64,000 bases of DNA from the NCBI GenBank assembly GCA_030446625.1, contig JAUJMY010000014.1:1-64000 (forward strand). The letters run 5' to 3'. The translations under genes were made by a program, and so were the position numbers. Of the stretch, positions 51,758 through 62,065 are shown one piece after another. Source of the DNA: Gaiellaceae bacterium (GTDB lineage: Bacteria > Actinomycetota > Thermoleophilia > Gaiellales > Gaiellaceae). Numbering within the stretch: the first letter of the stretch is position 1; each line of letters starts with the position of its first letter. A model generated the notes under the pieces. That model saw only the letters and a list, made by a program, of their open reading frames with translations. It did no database searches and was not told the origin of the DNA.

Positions 51758-52636
51758 TCAGGTCTCGAGACGATAGATCGGGACGAGCCGCTTCTCGGCC
51801 TCGGTGTCGATGTGCGCCAGCACCTCGACGTGCGGCTCGAGCCCCGAGCCACGGAGCTTCGCCTTCAGCAGCCCGTCGACCTGGTAGATCCCCGACGAGT
51901 TGTTCATCAGGATCTCGATCCCGACCGGACGCTCGGTTCCGTCCTTGATCGAGACCTCCTCGATCGCGGCCGCGGAGAGCGAGTGGATCGAGACGCGGCC
52001 GTGCTCGAACGGGATGCGCGAGCGCCCCTGCGCCATGTCGAGCGCGTCTGCGACGCGGACGACGCCGGCCTCCAGCGTGAGCGGCTTCCCGTACTCGCGG
52101 TGGCTCGTGATCGCCTGGAGGACCTCCGCCGCGACGACCGTCAGCTCCGGCTCCTCGTAGATCCCGCCGAGCAGCTCGCGCAGCTTCGGCTCCGCGAGGA
52201 AGAGGCTGAAGTCCTCGTGGCCGTCGCGGTGGACGGCCATCCCGACGCAGTGGAGGAGCGCGCCCAGCGTCACCACCACCTCCGCGTCGTCGCGCGTCAT
52301 CCCGTAGTCGCGCACGACGGACGCCTCGACGCCGTGCTTCGCGAGCTGGCGGAGCAGCTTGAGCGCGATGTTGGTGACGATCTGGATGTGCACCCACGAG
52401 TGGTCGTTGATCTCCATCCGGACGACCGCGTTCACGTTCGCGACGTGCCACCAGCCCTTGAGCTGGCGGTCGGCGTTCACGCGCTCGAGCAGGGTGCGCA
52501 GCTTCCTGTTGCCGCGCACCGGGATGTTGATCCGCATCCGCTCGACCGCCTCGGCCGGCGTGAGGCGGCTCTCGCGCTCCGCCTCATCCGAGGCCGGCGA
52601 ATCGATCCGCTCCTGTGTCTCGGGGTCGAGCGTCAC
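51758..52636 (-). CDS. HD-domain phosphohydrolase-like protein
   Basis: 292 residues. The N-terminal half has the helical HD arrangement: INDHSWVHIQIV (His79, His83), then LLHCVGMAVHR (His129) and HEDFS. In standard HD enzymes the middle motif is His-Asp; here it is His129-Cys130. The C-terminal 120 residues are a mixed alpha/beta domain seen in archaeal and actinobacterial relatives. Activity on nucleotides or nucleic acids is possible, but the missing Asp leaves this open. The GTG 52636 start follows a DUF2007 gene by 4 nt in the same direction. Confidence 0.75.
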   Translation of the reverse strand: MTLDPETQERIDSPASDEAERESRLTPAEAVERMRINIPVRGNRKLRTLLERVNADRQLKGWWHVANVNAVVRMEINDHSWVHIQIVTNIALKLLRQLAKHGVEASVVRDYGMTRDDAEVVVTLGALLHCVGMAVHRDGHEDFSLFLAEPKLRELLGGIYEEPELTVVAAEVLQAITSHREYGKPLTLEAGVVRVADALDMAQGRSRIPFEHGRVSIHSLSAAAIEEVSIKDGTERPVGIEILMNNSSGIYQVDGLLKAKLRGSGLEPHVEVLAHIDTEAEKRLVPIYRLET

Positions 52637-52640
52637 CGGC

Positions 52641-52871
52641 TCATTCTCCCGTCTCGAGGGGCGTCCCCGAGAGGACCGCGCGCGCCGCGGCGACGGCCTC
52701 CGTCGGGACGAGGATCTCGCGGGGCCCGGCTGCCGTCGTCGAGGCGTCGCCCGCGCCCGCGGCGAAGTCAGTGCGGCGGTGCGTCGCCGGGATCTGCTCC
52801 GTCCGCAGGAGCGCGCACACCATCTCCGCCTCGAGCTCGTCCCCGACCGTGAGCAGGCGTACCAGCGACAC
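52641..52871 (-). CDS. DUF2007 family small protein
   Basis: 76 residues. LVRLLTVGDELEAEMVCALL and ILVPTEAVAAARAVL match DUF2007, a small ferredoxin-like fold domain described as a putative signal-transducing protein. Start GTG 52871. It lies one base after the ABC exporter stop and before the HD gene, so the minus-strand genes are likely one operon. Confidence 0.8.
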   Translation of the reverse strand: MSLVRLLTVGDELEAEMVCALLRTEQIPATHRRTDFAAGAGDASTTAAGPREILVPTEAVAAARAVLSGTPLETGE

Positions 52872-52872
52872 G

Positions 52873-54678
52873 TCACGCGACCTCGGCGGCCCAGTCGCCG
52901 TAGAGCGCCGTGTACAGCCCGCGCCGGGCCATCAGCTCCGCGTGCGGGCCCTGCTCGACGATGCGGCCGTGCTCGAGCACGACGATCAGGTCGGCGTCGC
53001 GGATCGTCGACAGGCGGTGCGCGATGATGAACGCCGTGCGGTCGGCGAGCAGGTGCCGGAGCGCGTGCTCGATCCGTCGCTCCGTCCCGATGTCCACGGA
53101 CGACGTCGCCTCATCGAGGACGAGGATCCGCGGGTCCGCGAGGAGCGCGCGTGCGAACGCGATGAGCTGCCGCTGGCCGAGCGAGAGGCGCCCGCCGCGC
53201 TCCTGCAGGTCGGTCTCGTACCCCTCCTCTAGCCGGAGGATGAAGTCGTGCGCGCCGACGGTACCGGCCGCGTCGACCACCTCCGCGCGCGTCGCGCCCG
53301 GCCGGCCGAAGGCGATGTTGTCGTGCACCGTCCCGGCGAAGAGGAAGCCCTCCTGCGGCACGACCCCGAGCTGCCGGCGCAGCGACTCCTGCGTGACGTC
53401 AGGAAGGTCGACGTCGTCGATCGTGATCCGGCCGGCGCGCGGCTCGTAGAAGCGTGCGAGCAGCTTCGCGATCGTCGACTTGCCCGCGCCGGTATGGCCG
53501 ACGAGCGCGACCGTCGTCCCGGCAGGCACGTCGAGGTCGATCCCGTGCAGCACCTCCGCGCCTTCGCCGTAGCCGAAGCGGACGCCGTCGAAGCGGACAT
53601 CTCCTTCGATCCGGGGGAGGTCGCGCGCGCCCGGCCTGTCGACGACGTCCGGCTCCTCGTCGAGGACGTCCATGATCTTGTCCAGAGCGGCCACCGCGGC
53701 GAGGAACGTGTTGTAGAGCTGCGAGAGCTGCTGGACCGGGTCGAAGAAGTTCGACAGGTAGAGCAGGAAGGCGAGCAGCGTGCCGGCCGAGACGGAGCCG
53801 TCGAAGTAGAGGTAGCCGCCGTAGCCGAGGACGATGGCGGTCGCCGCGCTCGCGAGGAAGTCGACGAACGGGAAGTAGAGCCCGTTCGTGACGACCGTGC
53901 GGTGATTCGCGTCGCGGTAGTGCGCGTTCACCTCGCGGAAGTGCCGCTCGTTGGCCGACTCGCGCGTGAACGACTGCACGACGCGAATGCCGGCGATGTC
54001 CTCGGCGAGCGTGGCGGTGACGAGTCCGAGCCGCTCGCGCACCGCGCGATACGCGCGCGACGAGTAGATGCGGAAGGCAGCCGTCGCGAGCGCCATCAGC
54101 GGCAGCACCGTGATCGTCGCGAGCGCGAGCCGCCAGTCGAGGACGAAGAGGATGATCGCGGAGCCGACGAGGATGAGCGTGTTCTGGATCAGCGTCGTCA
54201 CGCCGTCCGTCACCAGCTGGTCGAGCGCGTCGACGTCGTTCGTCAGCCGGCTGATGATCACGCCTGCCCGGTTTCGCTCGTAGTACCCGAGCGAGAGCCG
54301 CTGCAGGTGCCGGAAGAGCTTGTTCCGCAGGTCGGCGAGGATCCGCTCTCCCGTCCAACCGGTGAAGTACGTCTGGGCGGCGCTCGTGGCGAGGCTGAGC
54401 GCGCCGGCGGCGGCGAACAGCGCGACGATCACGGCGAGCGTCGCGAGGTCGCCCTCCGAAACGCCCTCGTCGAGCGCGAGCTTCGCGAGGTAGGGGGGCG
54501 CGAGTCCGACGAGCGTCGCCGCGAGCAACGACGCGATCGCGAGCGTGCTGCGCAGCTTGTAGCGGCCGGCGAGCCGAGCGAGGGTCGAGACGCGGCGTGC
54601 GGTGCGCCGCCACGACCAGTCCTCGACCTGCGCGCCGCGCTGCATCGAGAGGTGGCTGCCGGGCTGCCAGACCCTCAT
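52873..54678 (-). CDS. ABC exporter half-transporter 1 (permease-ATPase fusion)
   Basis: 601 residues. Six membrane helices in the N-terminal 330 residues (type IV exporter fold), then the ATPase: Walker A GHTGAGKST, LSLGQRQLIAFARALL (signature with Leu-Gly in place of Ser-Gly-Gly), Walker B ILVLDEATSSVD and the H-loop IAHRLSTI. It is paired with the neighbouring half-transporter, so a heterodimer of the TmrAB/BmrCD kind is likely. Lipid or drug export is typical, but the substrate is unknown. A 16 bp palindrome lies 16 bp upstream of its ATG. Confidence 0.93.
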   Translation of the reverse strand: MRVWQPGSHLSMQRGAQVEDWSWRRTARRVSTLARLAGRYKLRSTLAIASLLAATLVGLAPPYLAKLALDEGVSEGDLATLAVIVALFAAAGALSLATSAAQTYFTGWTGERILADLRNKLFRHLQRLSLGYYERNRAGVIISRLTNDVDALDQLVTDGVTTLIQNTLILVGSAIILFVLDWRLALATITVLPLMALATAAFRIYSSRAYRAVRERLGLVTATLAEDIAGIRVVQSFTRESANERHFREVNAHYRDANHRTVVTNGLYFPFVDFLASAATAIVLGYGGYLYFDGSVSAGTLLAFLLYLSNFFDPVQQLSQLYNTFLAAVAALDKIMDVLDEEPDVVDRPGARDLPRIEGDVRFDGVRFGYGEGAEVLHGIDLDVPAGTTVALVGHTGAGKSTIAKLLARFYEPRAGRITIDDVDLPDVTQESLRRQLGVVPQEGFLFAGTVHDNIAFGRPGATRAEVVDAAGTVGAHDFILRLEEGYETDLQERGGRLSLGQRQLIAFARALLADPRILVLDEATSSVDIGTERRIEHALRHLLADRTAFIIAHRLSTIRDADLIVVLEHGRIVEQGPHAELMARRGLYTALYGDWAAEVA

Positions 54679-54694
54679 CGCGCTGCCTCAGAGC

Positions 54695-54710
54695 TACACG
54701 CGCGCGCGTG
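54695..54710. promoter_or_regulatory. Perfect 16 bp palindrome upstream of ABC half-transporter 1
   Basis: TACACGCGCGCGTGTA at 54695-54710 is a perfect inverted repeat between the two ABC genes, just before the ATG at 54678. It could be a repressor operator. The remaining 54711-54802 shows nothing clear. Confidence 0.45.
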
Positions 54711-54802
54711 TAACCCGGGTCCCGACCCGCCCCCCTGCTCAGGCGTCAGCCTAGCGGCAGAGCCTACGCGAGTGGGTGCCGGAAGTGTGACGATCCTGCA
54801 AC

Positions 54803-56578
54803 TCACGCCCGCGCCTCCACGCGCTCCGCGAACTCGCGCTCGAGCAGGCCGTGCTCGTAGATCTCGCGGTAGACATCGCTCGTCGCGAGCAGCTCCTCGT
54901 GCGTGCCACGCGCCGCGACGCGGCCGGCGTCGAGCACGACGATCTCGTCCGCGAGCGCGATCGTCGAGAGCCGGTGCGCGATGATCAGCGTCGTCCTGCC
55001 CCGCATCGCTTCGCGGAAGCCGAGGCGGATCCGCGCCTCCGTCGTCGCGTCGACCGACGCGGTGGCATCGTCCAGGATCAGGATGCGCGGGTTCATGATC
55101 AGCGCGCGGGCGATCGCGATGCGCTGGCGCTGCCCGCCCGACAGCGTTATCCCGCGTTCGCCGATCACCGTCTCGTAGCCGTCCGGAAGCTCGGCGACGA
55201 ACTCGTGCGCCTGCGCGAGGCGCGCCGCCCGCGCGACGTCCGCGTCCGTCGCCTCCGGCGCGCCGAACGCGATGTTCTCCCGAACCGTCGCCGAGAACAG
55301 GAAGGGGTCCTGCGCGACGATCCCGATCGCGCGTCGCAGCGACTCCAGCCGCACGTCGCGCACGTCCACGCCATCGATCGTGACGCGACCGGCGGTCACG
55401 TCGTAGAACCGCGGCACCAGCGACGCGAGCGTCGTCTTCCCTGACCCCGTGTGCCCGATCACGGCGACGTTGCGGCCCGGCTCGATCTCCAGGTCGACGC
55501 CGTCCAGCACCGGCTGCCCGGCGCCGTAGGCGAAGCTCACGCCGTCGAAGCGGACGCGGCCCTCGCCGGCCGGGAGCTCGCCCGCACCGGGCCGGCTCGC
55601 GATCGCCTCCGGCTCGTCGAGGATCTCGAAGATCCGCTCCCCCGACGCCGTCGCCCGCTGGGCCTGGCCGATCCACATGCCGAGCATCCGCAGCGGCATG
55701 ATCAGCATCGTCACGAAGATGTTGAACTCGAAGAACTCGCCGATCGTGAGGCGCTCGTGGACGACCATCCACCCGCCCGCGAGCAGCACGGCAGCCTGCG
55801 CGAGCAACGGGACGAACGAGAGCAGGGGGACGTAGGTCGCGCGCTGGCGGTTCGCGAGCACGCTCTGGTCGAAGACCGACTCCGAGCGATCCTGGAACTT
55901 CCGCTGCTCCTGCGGCTCCTGCGCGAACGCCTTCACGACGTGGACGCCGACGATGTTCTCTTCGGCGACCGTCGTCACGTCGGCCATCTTTTGTTGCACC
56001 TCGCGCAGCACCGGATGCGACACGCGGCTGTAGCGATACGCGAGCGCGACGAGGAGCGGCGTGATCGCGAGAGGGACGAGAGCGAGCCGCCACTCGATCC
56101 AGAACATGATCGCGGTGACGCCGACGATCGTCAGCACGTGCTGGAAGAAGAAGATCAGTCCGTAGCCGAGGAAGAAGCGCACCGCCTGGAGGTCGACGGT
56201 GGCGCGCGACATGAGCTGGCCGGTCTGGTGCCGGTCGTAGAAGCCGAACGAGAGCCGCAGGAGGTGCGAGTACAGCCCGTTCCGCATGTCGTACTCGACG
56301 CCGAGCGCCTGCCGTCCGGAGATGAAGCGGCGTCCGACCATCAGCAGCGCCTTGAGCAGCCCGAGCCCGAGGATGAGCGCGATGAAGAGCCGCAGCACGT
56401 CTCGGTCGCGGGGGACGATGGCCTCGTCGATGACGCGGCCGGTCACGCGGATCAGCGCGATCGACGCTCCCTGCGCGGCGACGGCGAGAACGATCGAGAG
56501 AAGGAGCGACCATTTGTACGGCCGCAGGAAGCCGAGCAAGCGGAAGAACGTGCGGCGGTAGGGGACAGCCGTTGCCAC
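54803..56578 (-). CDS. ABC exporter half-transporter 2 (permease-ATPase fusion)
   Basis: 591 residues from GTG 56578. Six membrane helices (first from FLRPYKWSLLLSIVLAVAAQ), followed by an ATPase with Walker A GHTGSGKTT, the standard signature LSGGQRQRIAIARALI and Walker B ILILDDATASVD, where Asp replaces the usual catalytic Glu after Walker B. Half-transporter 1 keeps the Glu (DEATSS), so the pair looks like an asymmetric heterodimer with one degenerate and one consensus ATP site. TACTGT lies 7 nt before the GTG. Confidence 0.92.
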   Translation of the reverse strand: MATAVPYRRTFFRLLGFLRPYKWSLLLSIVLAVAAQGASIALIRVTGRVIDEAIVPRDRDVLRLFIALILGLGLLKALLMVGRRFISGRQALGVEYDMRNGLYSHLLRLSFGFYDRHQTGQLMSRATVDLQAVRFFLGYGLIFFFQHVLTIVGVTAIMFWIEWRLALVPLAITPLLVALAYRYSRVSHPVLREVQQKMADVTTVAEENIVGVHVVKAFAQEPQEQRKFQDRSESVFDQSVLANRQRATYVPLLSFVPLLAQAAVLLAGGWMVVHERLTIGEFFEFNIFVTMLIMPLRMLGMWIGQAQRATASGERIFEILDEPEAIASRPGAGELPAGEGRVRFDGVSFAYGAGQPVLDGVDLEIEPGRNVAVIGHTGSGKTTLASLVPRFYDVTAGRVTIDGVDVRDVRLESLRRAIGIVAQDPFLFSATVRENIAFGAPEATDADVARAARLAQAHEFVAELPDGYETVIGERGITLSGGQRQRIAIARALIMNPRILILDDATASVDATTEARIRLGFREAMRGRTTLIIAHRLSTIALADEIVVLDAGRVAARGTHEELLATSDVYREIYEHGLLEREFAERVEARA

Positions 56579-56585
56579 TCGCTCA

Positions 56586-56591
56586 ACAGTA
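56586..56591 (-). promoter_or_regulatory. -10-like box TACTGT before ABC half-transporter 2
   Basis: On the minus strand TACTGT ends 7 nt before GTG 56578. It decides the start among several in-frame candidates and suggests a leaderless operon for the two exporters, the DUF2007 gene and the HD gene. Confidence 0.45.
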
Positions 56592-56633
56592 ACGACGCGG
56601 TTTTCCCGCGCCTTCCGCGCGGGCGTTGCCCGC

Positions 56634-57257
56634 CTAGGCGTTGCGCGAACCCGCGCCCGCGAGGTCGAGCTCCCCGTGCACGAGCTCGAGCGCACGCTCC
56701 AGGCGCGCGCGGTTCTCCGGCCGGTTCAGCCACGTGCTCCGTCCCGACGGGTGCGGCAGGGGGAAGACGGCTGCGCCGGCGAGCTCGAACCGCTCGCCGA
56801 TGCACGCGTCGAGGCTCGTGAGCCCGAGCAGCCGGCGCGTCGCGAGCCCGCCGATGGCGAGGATCAGCTGCGGCCGGAGCAGACGCAGCTCCCAGTCGCG
56901 CCAGAAGGAGCACAGCGCCTGCTCGCGCGGCGTCGGCGTCCGGTCGCCGCGTCCGCCGGCGGCGCGGCCGGGAAAGCAGCGCGTCACGGACGCGCAGTAG
57001 AACGTCGAGTAGAACGCCTCCTCGTCGAGCTCGAGCCAGCGCCGGAGCGTCTGCCCGGCGCGCCCGCGCCACGGCCTGCGTTCGACGCCCTCGACGATCC
57101 CGGGCGCCTGGCCGAGGATGTACGCCGACTGGCCCGCGCGCCCCTCGAAGACGGGCCGCGACTCGAGCGGGTAGCCCGCTTCGACGCAGGCGCGGCAGAC
57201 CGCGTTGTCGCGCTGCAGCGAGGCGAGCGACCTATAGGACGAGCGCCGCCGCGTCAC
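56634..57257 (-). CDS. Uracil-DNA glycosylase, Fe-S family (UdgA/UdgB-like)
   Basis: 207 residues. CRAC at residues 21-24, Cys88/Cys94 and Cys116 offer ligands for the 4Fe-4S cluster of family 4/5 glycosylases. Motif A is ILGQAPGIVEGVERRPWRGR, the hydrophobic IGGLATRRLLGL is typical, and motif B is HPSGRSTWLNRPEN. It removes uracil from deaminated DNA. Start GTG 57257 has TACTGT 7 nt upstream; the histidine-degradation operon diverges from here. Confidence 0.88.
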   Translation of the reverse strand: MTRRRSSYRSLASLQRDNAVCRACVEAGYPLESRPVFEGRAGQSAYILGQAPGIVEGVERRPWRGRAGQTLRRWLELDEEAFYSTFYCASVTRCFPGRAAGGRGDRTPTPREQALCSFWRDWELRLLRPQLILAIGGLATRRLLGLTSLDACIGERFELAGAAVFPLPHPSGRSTWLNRPENRARLERALELVHGELDLAGAGSRNA

Positions 57258-57263
57258 CCGATG

Positions 57264-57270
57264 CACAGTA
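57264..57270. promoter_or_regulatory. Overlapping divergent -10 boxes for glycosylase and hut operon
   Basis: CACAGTA: on the plus strand CACAGT ends 6 nt before ATG 57276; on the minus strand TACTGT ends 7 nt before GTG 57257. The start codons are 18 bp apart. This favours ATG 57276 over ATG 57261 for the ftcD start. Confidence 0.4.
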
Positions 57271-57275
57271 CGCCG

Positions 57276-58157
57276 ATGGAGCTGCCGCTCGAGGCCGTCC
57301 CGAACTTCTCCGAGGGTCGCGACACGAGGACGATCGACGCGATCGCCGAGGCCGCCGCGGCGCGCGCGCGGGTGCTCGACGTGCACGCGGACCCCGACCA
57401 CAACCGCTCGGTCCTGACGCTCGTCGCGAGCGACGACGCCCTCGTCGACGCCCTGGTCGCAGTCGTCGCCCGGGCTCGCGAGCGGATCGACCTGAGACGT
57501 CACGAAGGCGCGCATCCACGGATCGGCGCCGCAGACGTCGTTCCGCTCGTCCCGCTGCGCCCCGAGGACATGGGGCGCGCGCGTGCGGCCGCGCTGCGCG
57601 TCGCCGAGCGCGTGGCGCAGGAGCTGCACCTGCCCGTCTTCCTCTACGGCGAGCTCGGCGGGGGGCGCGGGCCCGCGTTCTTCCGCCGTGGCGGCCCCGA
57701 GGAGCTCCAGTCGCGGATCGACGCCCGCGAGCTCCGTCCCGAGTTCGGGCCGCAGCGCCTGGACCCGCGCGCGGGCGGCGTCCTCGTCGGCGCGCGCCGG
57801 CCGCTGATCGCGTTCAACGTCAACCTCCGCGGCTCGCTCGACGCCGCGAGGGACGTCGCCGCGGTCGTTCGCGAGACGGGCGGCGGCTTCACGGGCGTGC
57901 GGGCGCTCGGCCTCGACCTCCCGCGCGCTGGGCTCGTCCAGGTCAGCATGAACGTCGAGGACTACGAGGCCGCGGCACTCCACGAGATCGTGGCGCGGGT
58001 TGAACGGGAAGCCGGCGCCAGGAATGCCGAGGTCGTCGCCGCCGAGCTCGTCGGACTGATGCCGGCCGGCGCGGCCGTCGCCGCTGCCGGCGCGCTGCTT
58101 CGGATCGACGGCTTCGACCCGTCTCACGTGCTCGAGCTGCGGCTCCTCGAGCGATGA
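57276..58157 (+). CDS. ftcD: Glutamate formimidoyltransferase
   Basis: 293 residues. It moves the formimino group of N-formimino-L-glutamate, the product of imidazolonepropionase, to tetrahydrofolate. Signatures are VPNFSEGRD, DPDHNRSVLTLV, HEGAHPRIGAADVVP and the LIAFNVNL stretch. There is no cyclodeaminase domain, so formimino-THF must be processed by another protein. It heads the operon with hutH, hutU and hutI, giving histidine degradation through a folate route instead of HutG or HutF. The stop overlaps the DUF402 gene by 4 nt. Confidence 0.93.
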   Translation: MELPLEAVPNFSEGRDTRTIDAIAEAAAARARVLDVHADPDHNRSVLTLVASDDALVDALVAVVARARERIDLRRHEGAHPRIGAADVVPLVPLRPEDMGRARAAALRVAERVAQELHLPVFLYGELGGGRGPAFFRRGGPEELQSRIDARELRPEFGPQRLDPRAGGVLVGARRPLIAFNVNLRGSLDAARDVAAVVRETGGGFTGVRALGLDLPRAGLVQVSMNVEDYEAAALHEIVARVEREAGARNAEVVAAELVGLMPAGAAVAAAGALLRIDGFDPSHVLELRLLER

Positions 58158-58789
58158 AGTTCGCGCACGGGGACGTCGTCGCGCTCCGGTACCTGCTGTC
58201 GGGCGCCAGGATCTCGCGGATCAAGCCGATGCGCGTCATCGAGGACTCCGACGAGCTCGTCGCGCTGTACATCGCCGCCGAGACGCCGATCCGCCTCCGC
58301 GTATGGCTCGACGGCCGGCCGGTCGACCGGTCGCTCCCGTACCGCGATCGGTTCGTCACGCCCTGGCGGCTCGGCGACGGTCGCTGGCGCGGGAGCGACG
58401 TGCTCCAGCTGACGCGGCCGGGGAGCGGCCACTCGTTCTGGGCGTTCTACCGCGAGCGCGTGTTCGAGGGCTGGTACGTCAACCTGCAGGCGCCGCTCCG
58501 CCGGACGCCGATCGGCTTCGACACCTCCGACCACGTCCTCGACGTCCGCGTCGCCAGCGAGGGCGGCTGGTCGTGGAAGGACGAGGACGAGTTCGTCGAG
58601 GCGATCGCGATGGGGAGGTTCACGCCGCAGGAGGCGGAGGCGATTCGCGCCGAGGGGATTGCCGCCGCGGCGGCCGTCGAAGCGGGCGCGTGGCCCTTCG
58701 ACGCCGGTTGGAACCGCTGGCGGCCGGAGCCCGGCTGGACGATCCCGCCGCTCGACCAGACGTGGGAGCACGTGCCCGCGCCCGCGTAG
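58154..58789 (+). CDS. DUF402 domain protein, nucleoside phosphatase-like
   Basis: 211 residues. The DUF402 core is clear: WYVNLQAPLRRTPIGFDTSD, HVLDVRVASEGGWSWKDEDE and FVEAIAMGRFTPQEAEAI. Characterised relatives are nucleoside tri/diphosphate phosphatases with metal-binding acidic residues, present here in the D-x-x-LD and KDEDE motifs. It sits inside the hut operon, overlapping ftcD by 4 nt and 11 nt before hutH, an unusual position. ATG 58154. Confidence 0.85.
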   Translation: MKFAHGDVVALRYLLSGARISRIKPMRVIEDSDELVALYIAAETPIRLRVWLDGRPVDRSLPYRDRFVTPWRLGDGRWRGSDVLQLTRPGSGHSFWAFYRERVFEGWYVNLQAPLRRTPIGFDTSDHVLDVRVASEGGWSWKDEDEFVEAIAMGRFTPQEAEAIRAEGIAAAAAVEAGAWPFDAGWNRWRPEPGWTIPPLDQTWEHVPAPA

Positions 58790-58799
58790 ACTGGCGCCG

Positions 58800-60340
<1,541 letters not shown>

Positions 60341-60344
<4 letters not shown>

Positions 60345-62065
60345 GCAGCGCCGCCGCGACGCTCGACGCCGCCGTCGACACGCTCTGCGGCGACCTCTCC
60401 CGCATTCGCGCGCCCCGCGGCACGACCCTGAACGCGCGCTCCTGGTCGACGGAGGCGCCGTTGCGGATGCTCCTGAACAACCTCGACGCCGAGGTCGCGG
60501 AGCGGCCGGAGGAGCTCGTCGTCTACGGCGGGTCCGGGAAGGCGGCGCGCAACCACGACGCGCTCCGCGCGCTCGTCCGCTCGCTGCTCACGCTTGGCGA
60601 GGACGAGACGCTGCTCGTCCAGAGCGGCAAGCCCGTCGGCGTGCTGCCGACGCACCCGGCTGCGCCGCGCGTGCTGATCGCGAACTCGCTCCTCGTTCCA
60701 CGCTGGGCGAGCTGGGACGAGTTCCGGCGCCTCGAGGCCGAGGGGCTGACGATGTTCGGTCAGATGACCGCCGGCAGCTGGATCTACATCGGCACGCAGG
60801 GGATCCTCCAGGGCACCTACCAGACGTTCGCCGCGGCGGCGGAGACGCACTTCGGCTCGCCCGACCTGAGGGGGCGGACCGTGCTGACGGCTGGGCTCGG
60901 CGGGATGGGCGGCGCGCAGCCGCTCGCTGCGACCCTCGCCGGCGCCGCGATCCTCTGCATCGAGGTGGACCCGGCGCGGATCCGGCGCCGGCTGGAGACG
61001 CGGTACCTCGACGAGGCGGCTGAGTCGCTCGACGACGCGCTCGCGCGGGTGCGAAGCGCAGCGCGCGAGCGCCGGCCGCTCTCGGTCGGCGTGCTCGGCA
61101 ACGCCGCGGAGCTCGTCCCGGAGCTCGTTCGCCGCGGCGAGGCGTTCGATCTCGTCACCGATCAGACCGCGGCGCATGACCCGCTCACCGGCTACATCCC
61201 CGCCGGCCTTTCCGTGGACGACGCCGCGCGCCTGCGCGAGAGGTCGCCCGACGAGTACCTGACGCGCGCGCGCGCGTCGATCGCGCACCACGTCGAGGCG
61301 CTCGTCGAGTACGTCCGGCGCGGCGCGTATGTTTTCGATTATGGCAACAACCTCAGAGGGGAGGCGCGCGAGGCCGGCGTAGAGGAGGCGTTCGCATACC
61401 CGGGCTTCGTCCCGGCCTATATCCGCCCGCTCTTCTGCCGCGGGATCGGCCCGTTCCGGTGGGCGGCGCTGTCCGGCGAGGCGAGCGACATCGCGACGAT
61501 CGACGCGGCTCTGCTCGAGCTCTTCCCGGATGACGCGCTCCTCCAGCAGTGGCTCGCGGTCGCGCCCAAGCGGGTCGCGTTCCAGGGCCTGCCGGCGCGG
61601 ATCTGCTGGCTCGGCCTCGGCGATCGCGCACGTGCGGGTGTCGCGATCAACGAGCTCGTGCGCTCCGGCCGCGTCCACGCACCCGTGGTCATCGGCCGCG
61701 ACCACCTCGACTCGGGCTCGGTGGCGTCGCCGTACCGCGAGACCGAGGCGATGCGGGACGGCTCCGACGCGATCGCGGACTGGCCGATCCTGAACGCGCT
61801 CACGAACGTCGCGGCCGGTGCGACGTGGGTCAGCGTCCACCACGGCGGAGGGGTGGGGATCGGCAACTCGATCCACGCCGGCATGGTCGTCCTCGCCGAC
61901 GGCAGCGACGAGATGGCGGAGCGCCTGGAGCGCGTGCTGACGACAGACCCGGCGAGCGGCGTGCTGCGCCACGCGGACGCGGGGTACGCAGACGCACTCG
62001 AAGCGGCAGACGAGCACGGGGTCGTCGTGCCGATGCCGCCTGCGCCGCCGCCGGCGCACGGGTGA
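60341..62065 (+). CDS. hutU: Urocanate hydratase
   Basis: 574 residues. It hydrates urocanate to imidazolonepropionate using NAD as an electrophile. Family blocks: [13 protein letters not shown]-like [31 protein letters not shown], the [18 protein letters not shown] dinucleotide site, [29 protein letters not shown] and [17 protein letters not shown]. Start GTG 60341 overlaps hutH by 4 nt, and the end overlaps hutI by 4 nt. Confidence 0.96.

Noticed and set aside
56604-56622. A terminator hairpin (CCCGCGC-CTTCC-GCGCGGG) after the uracil-DNA glycosylase gene
   Set aside because: The T-run is on the wrong side: reading in the gene direction an A-run follows the stem.
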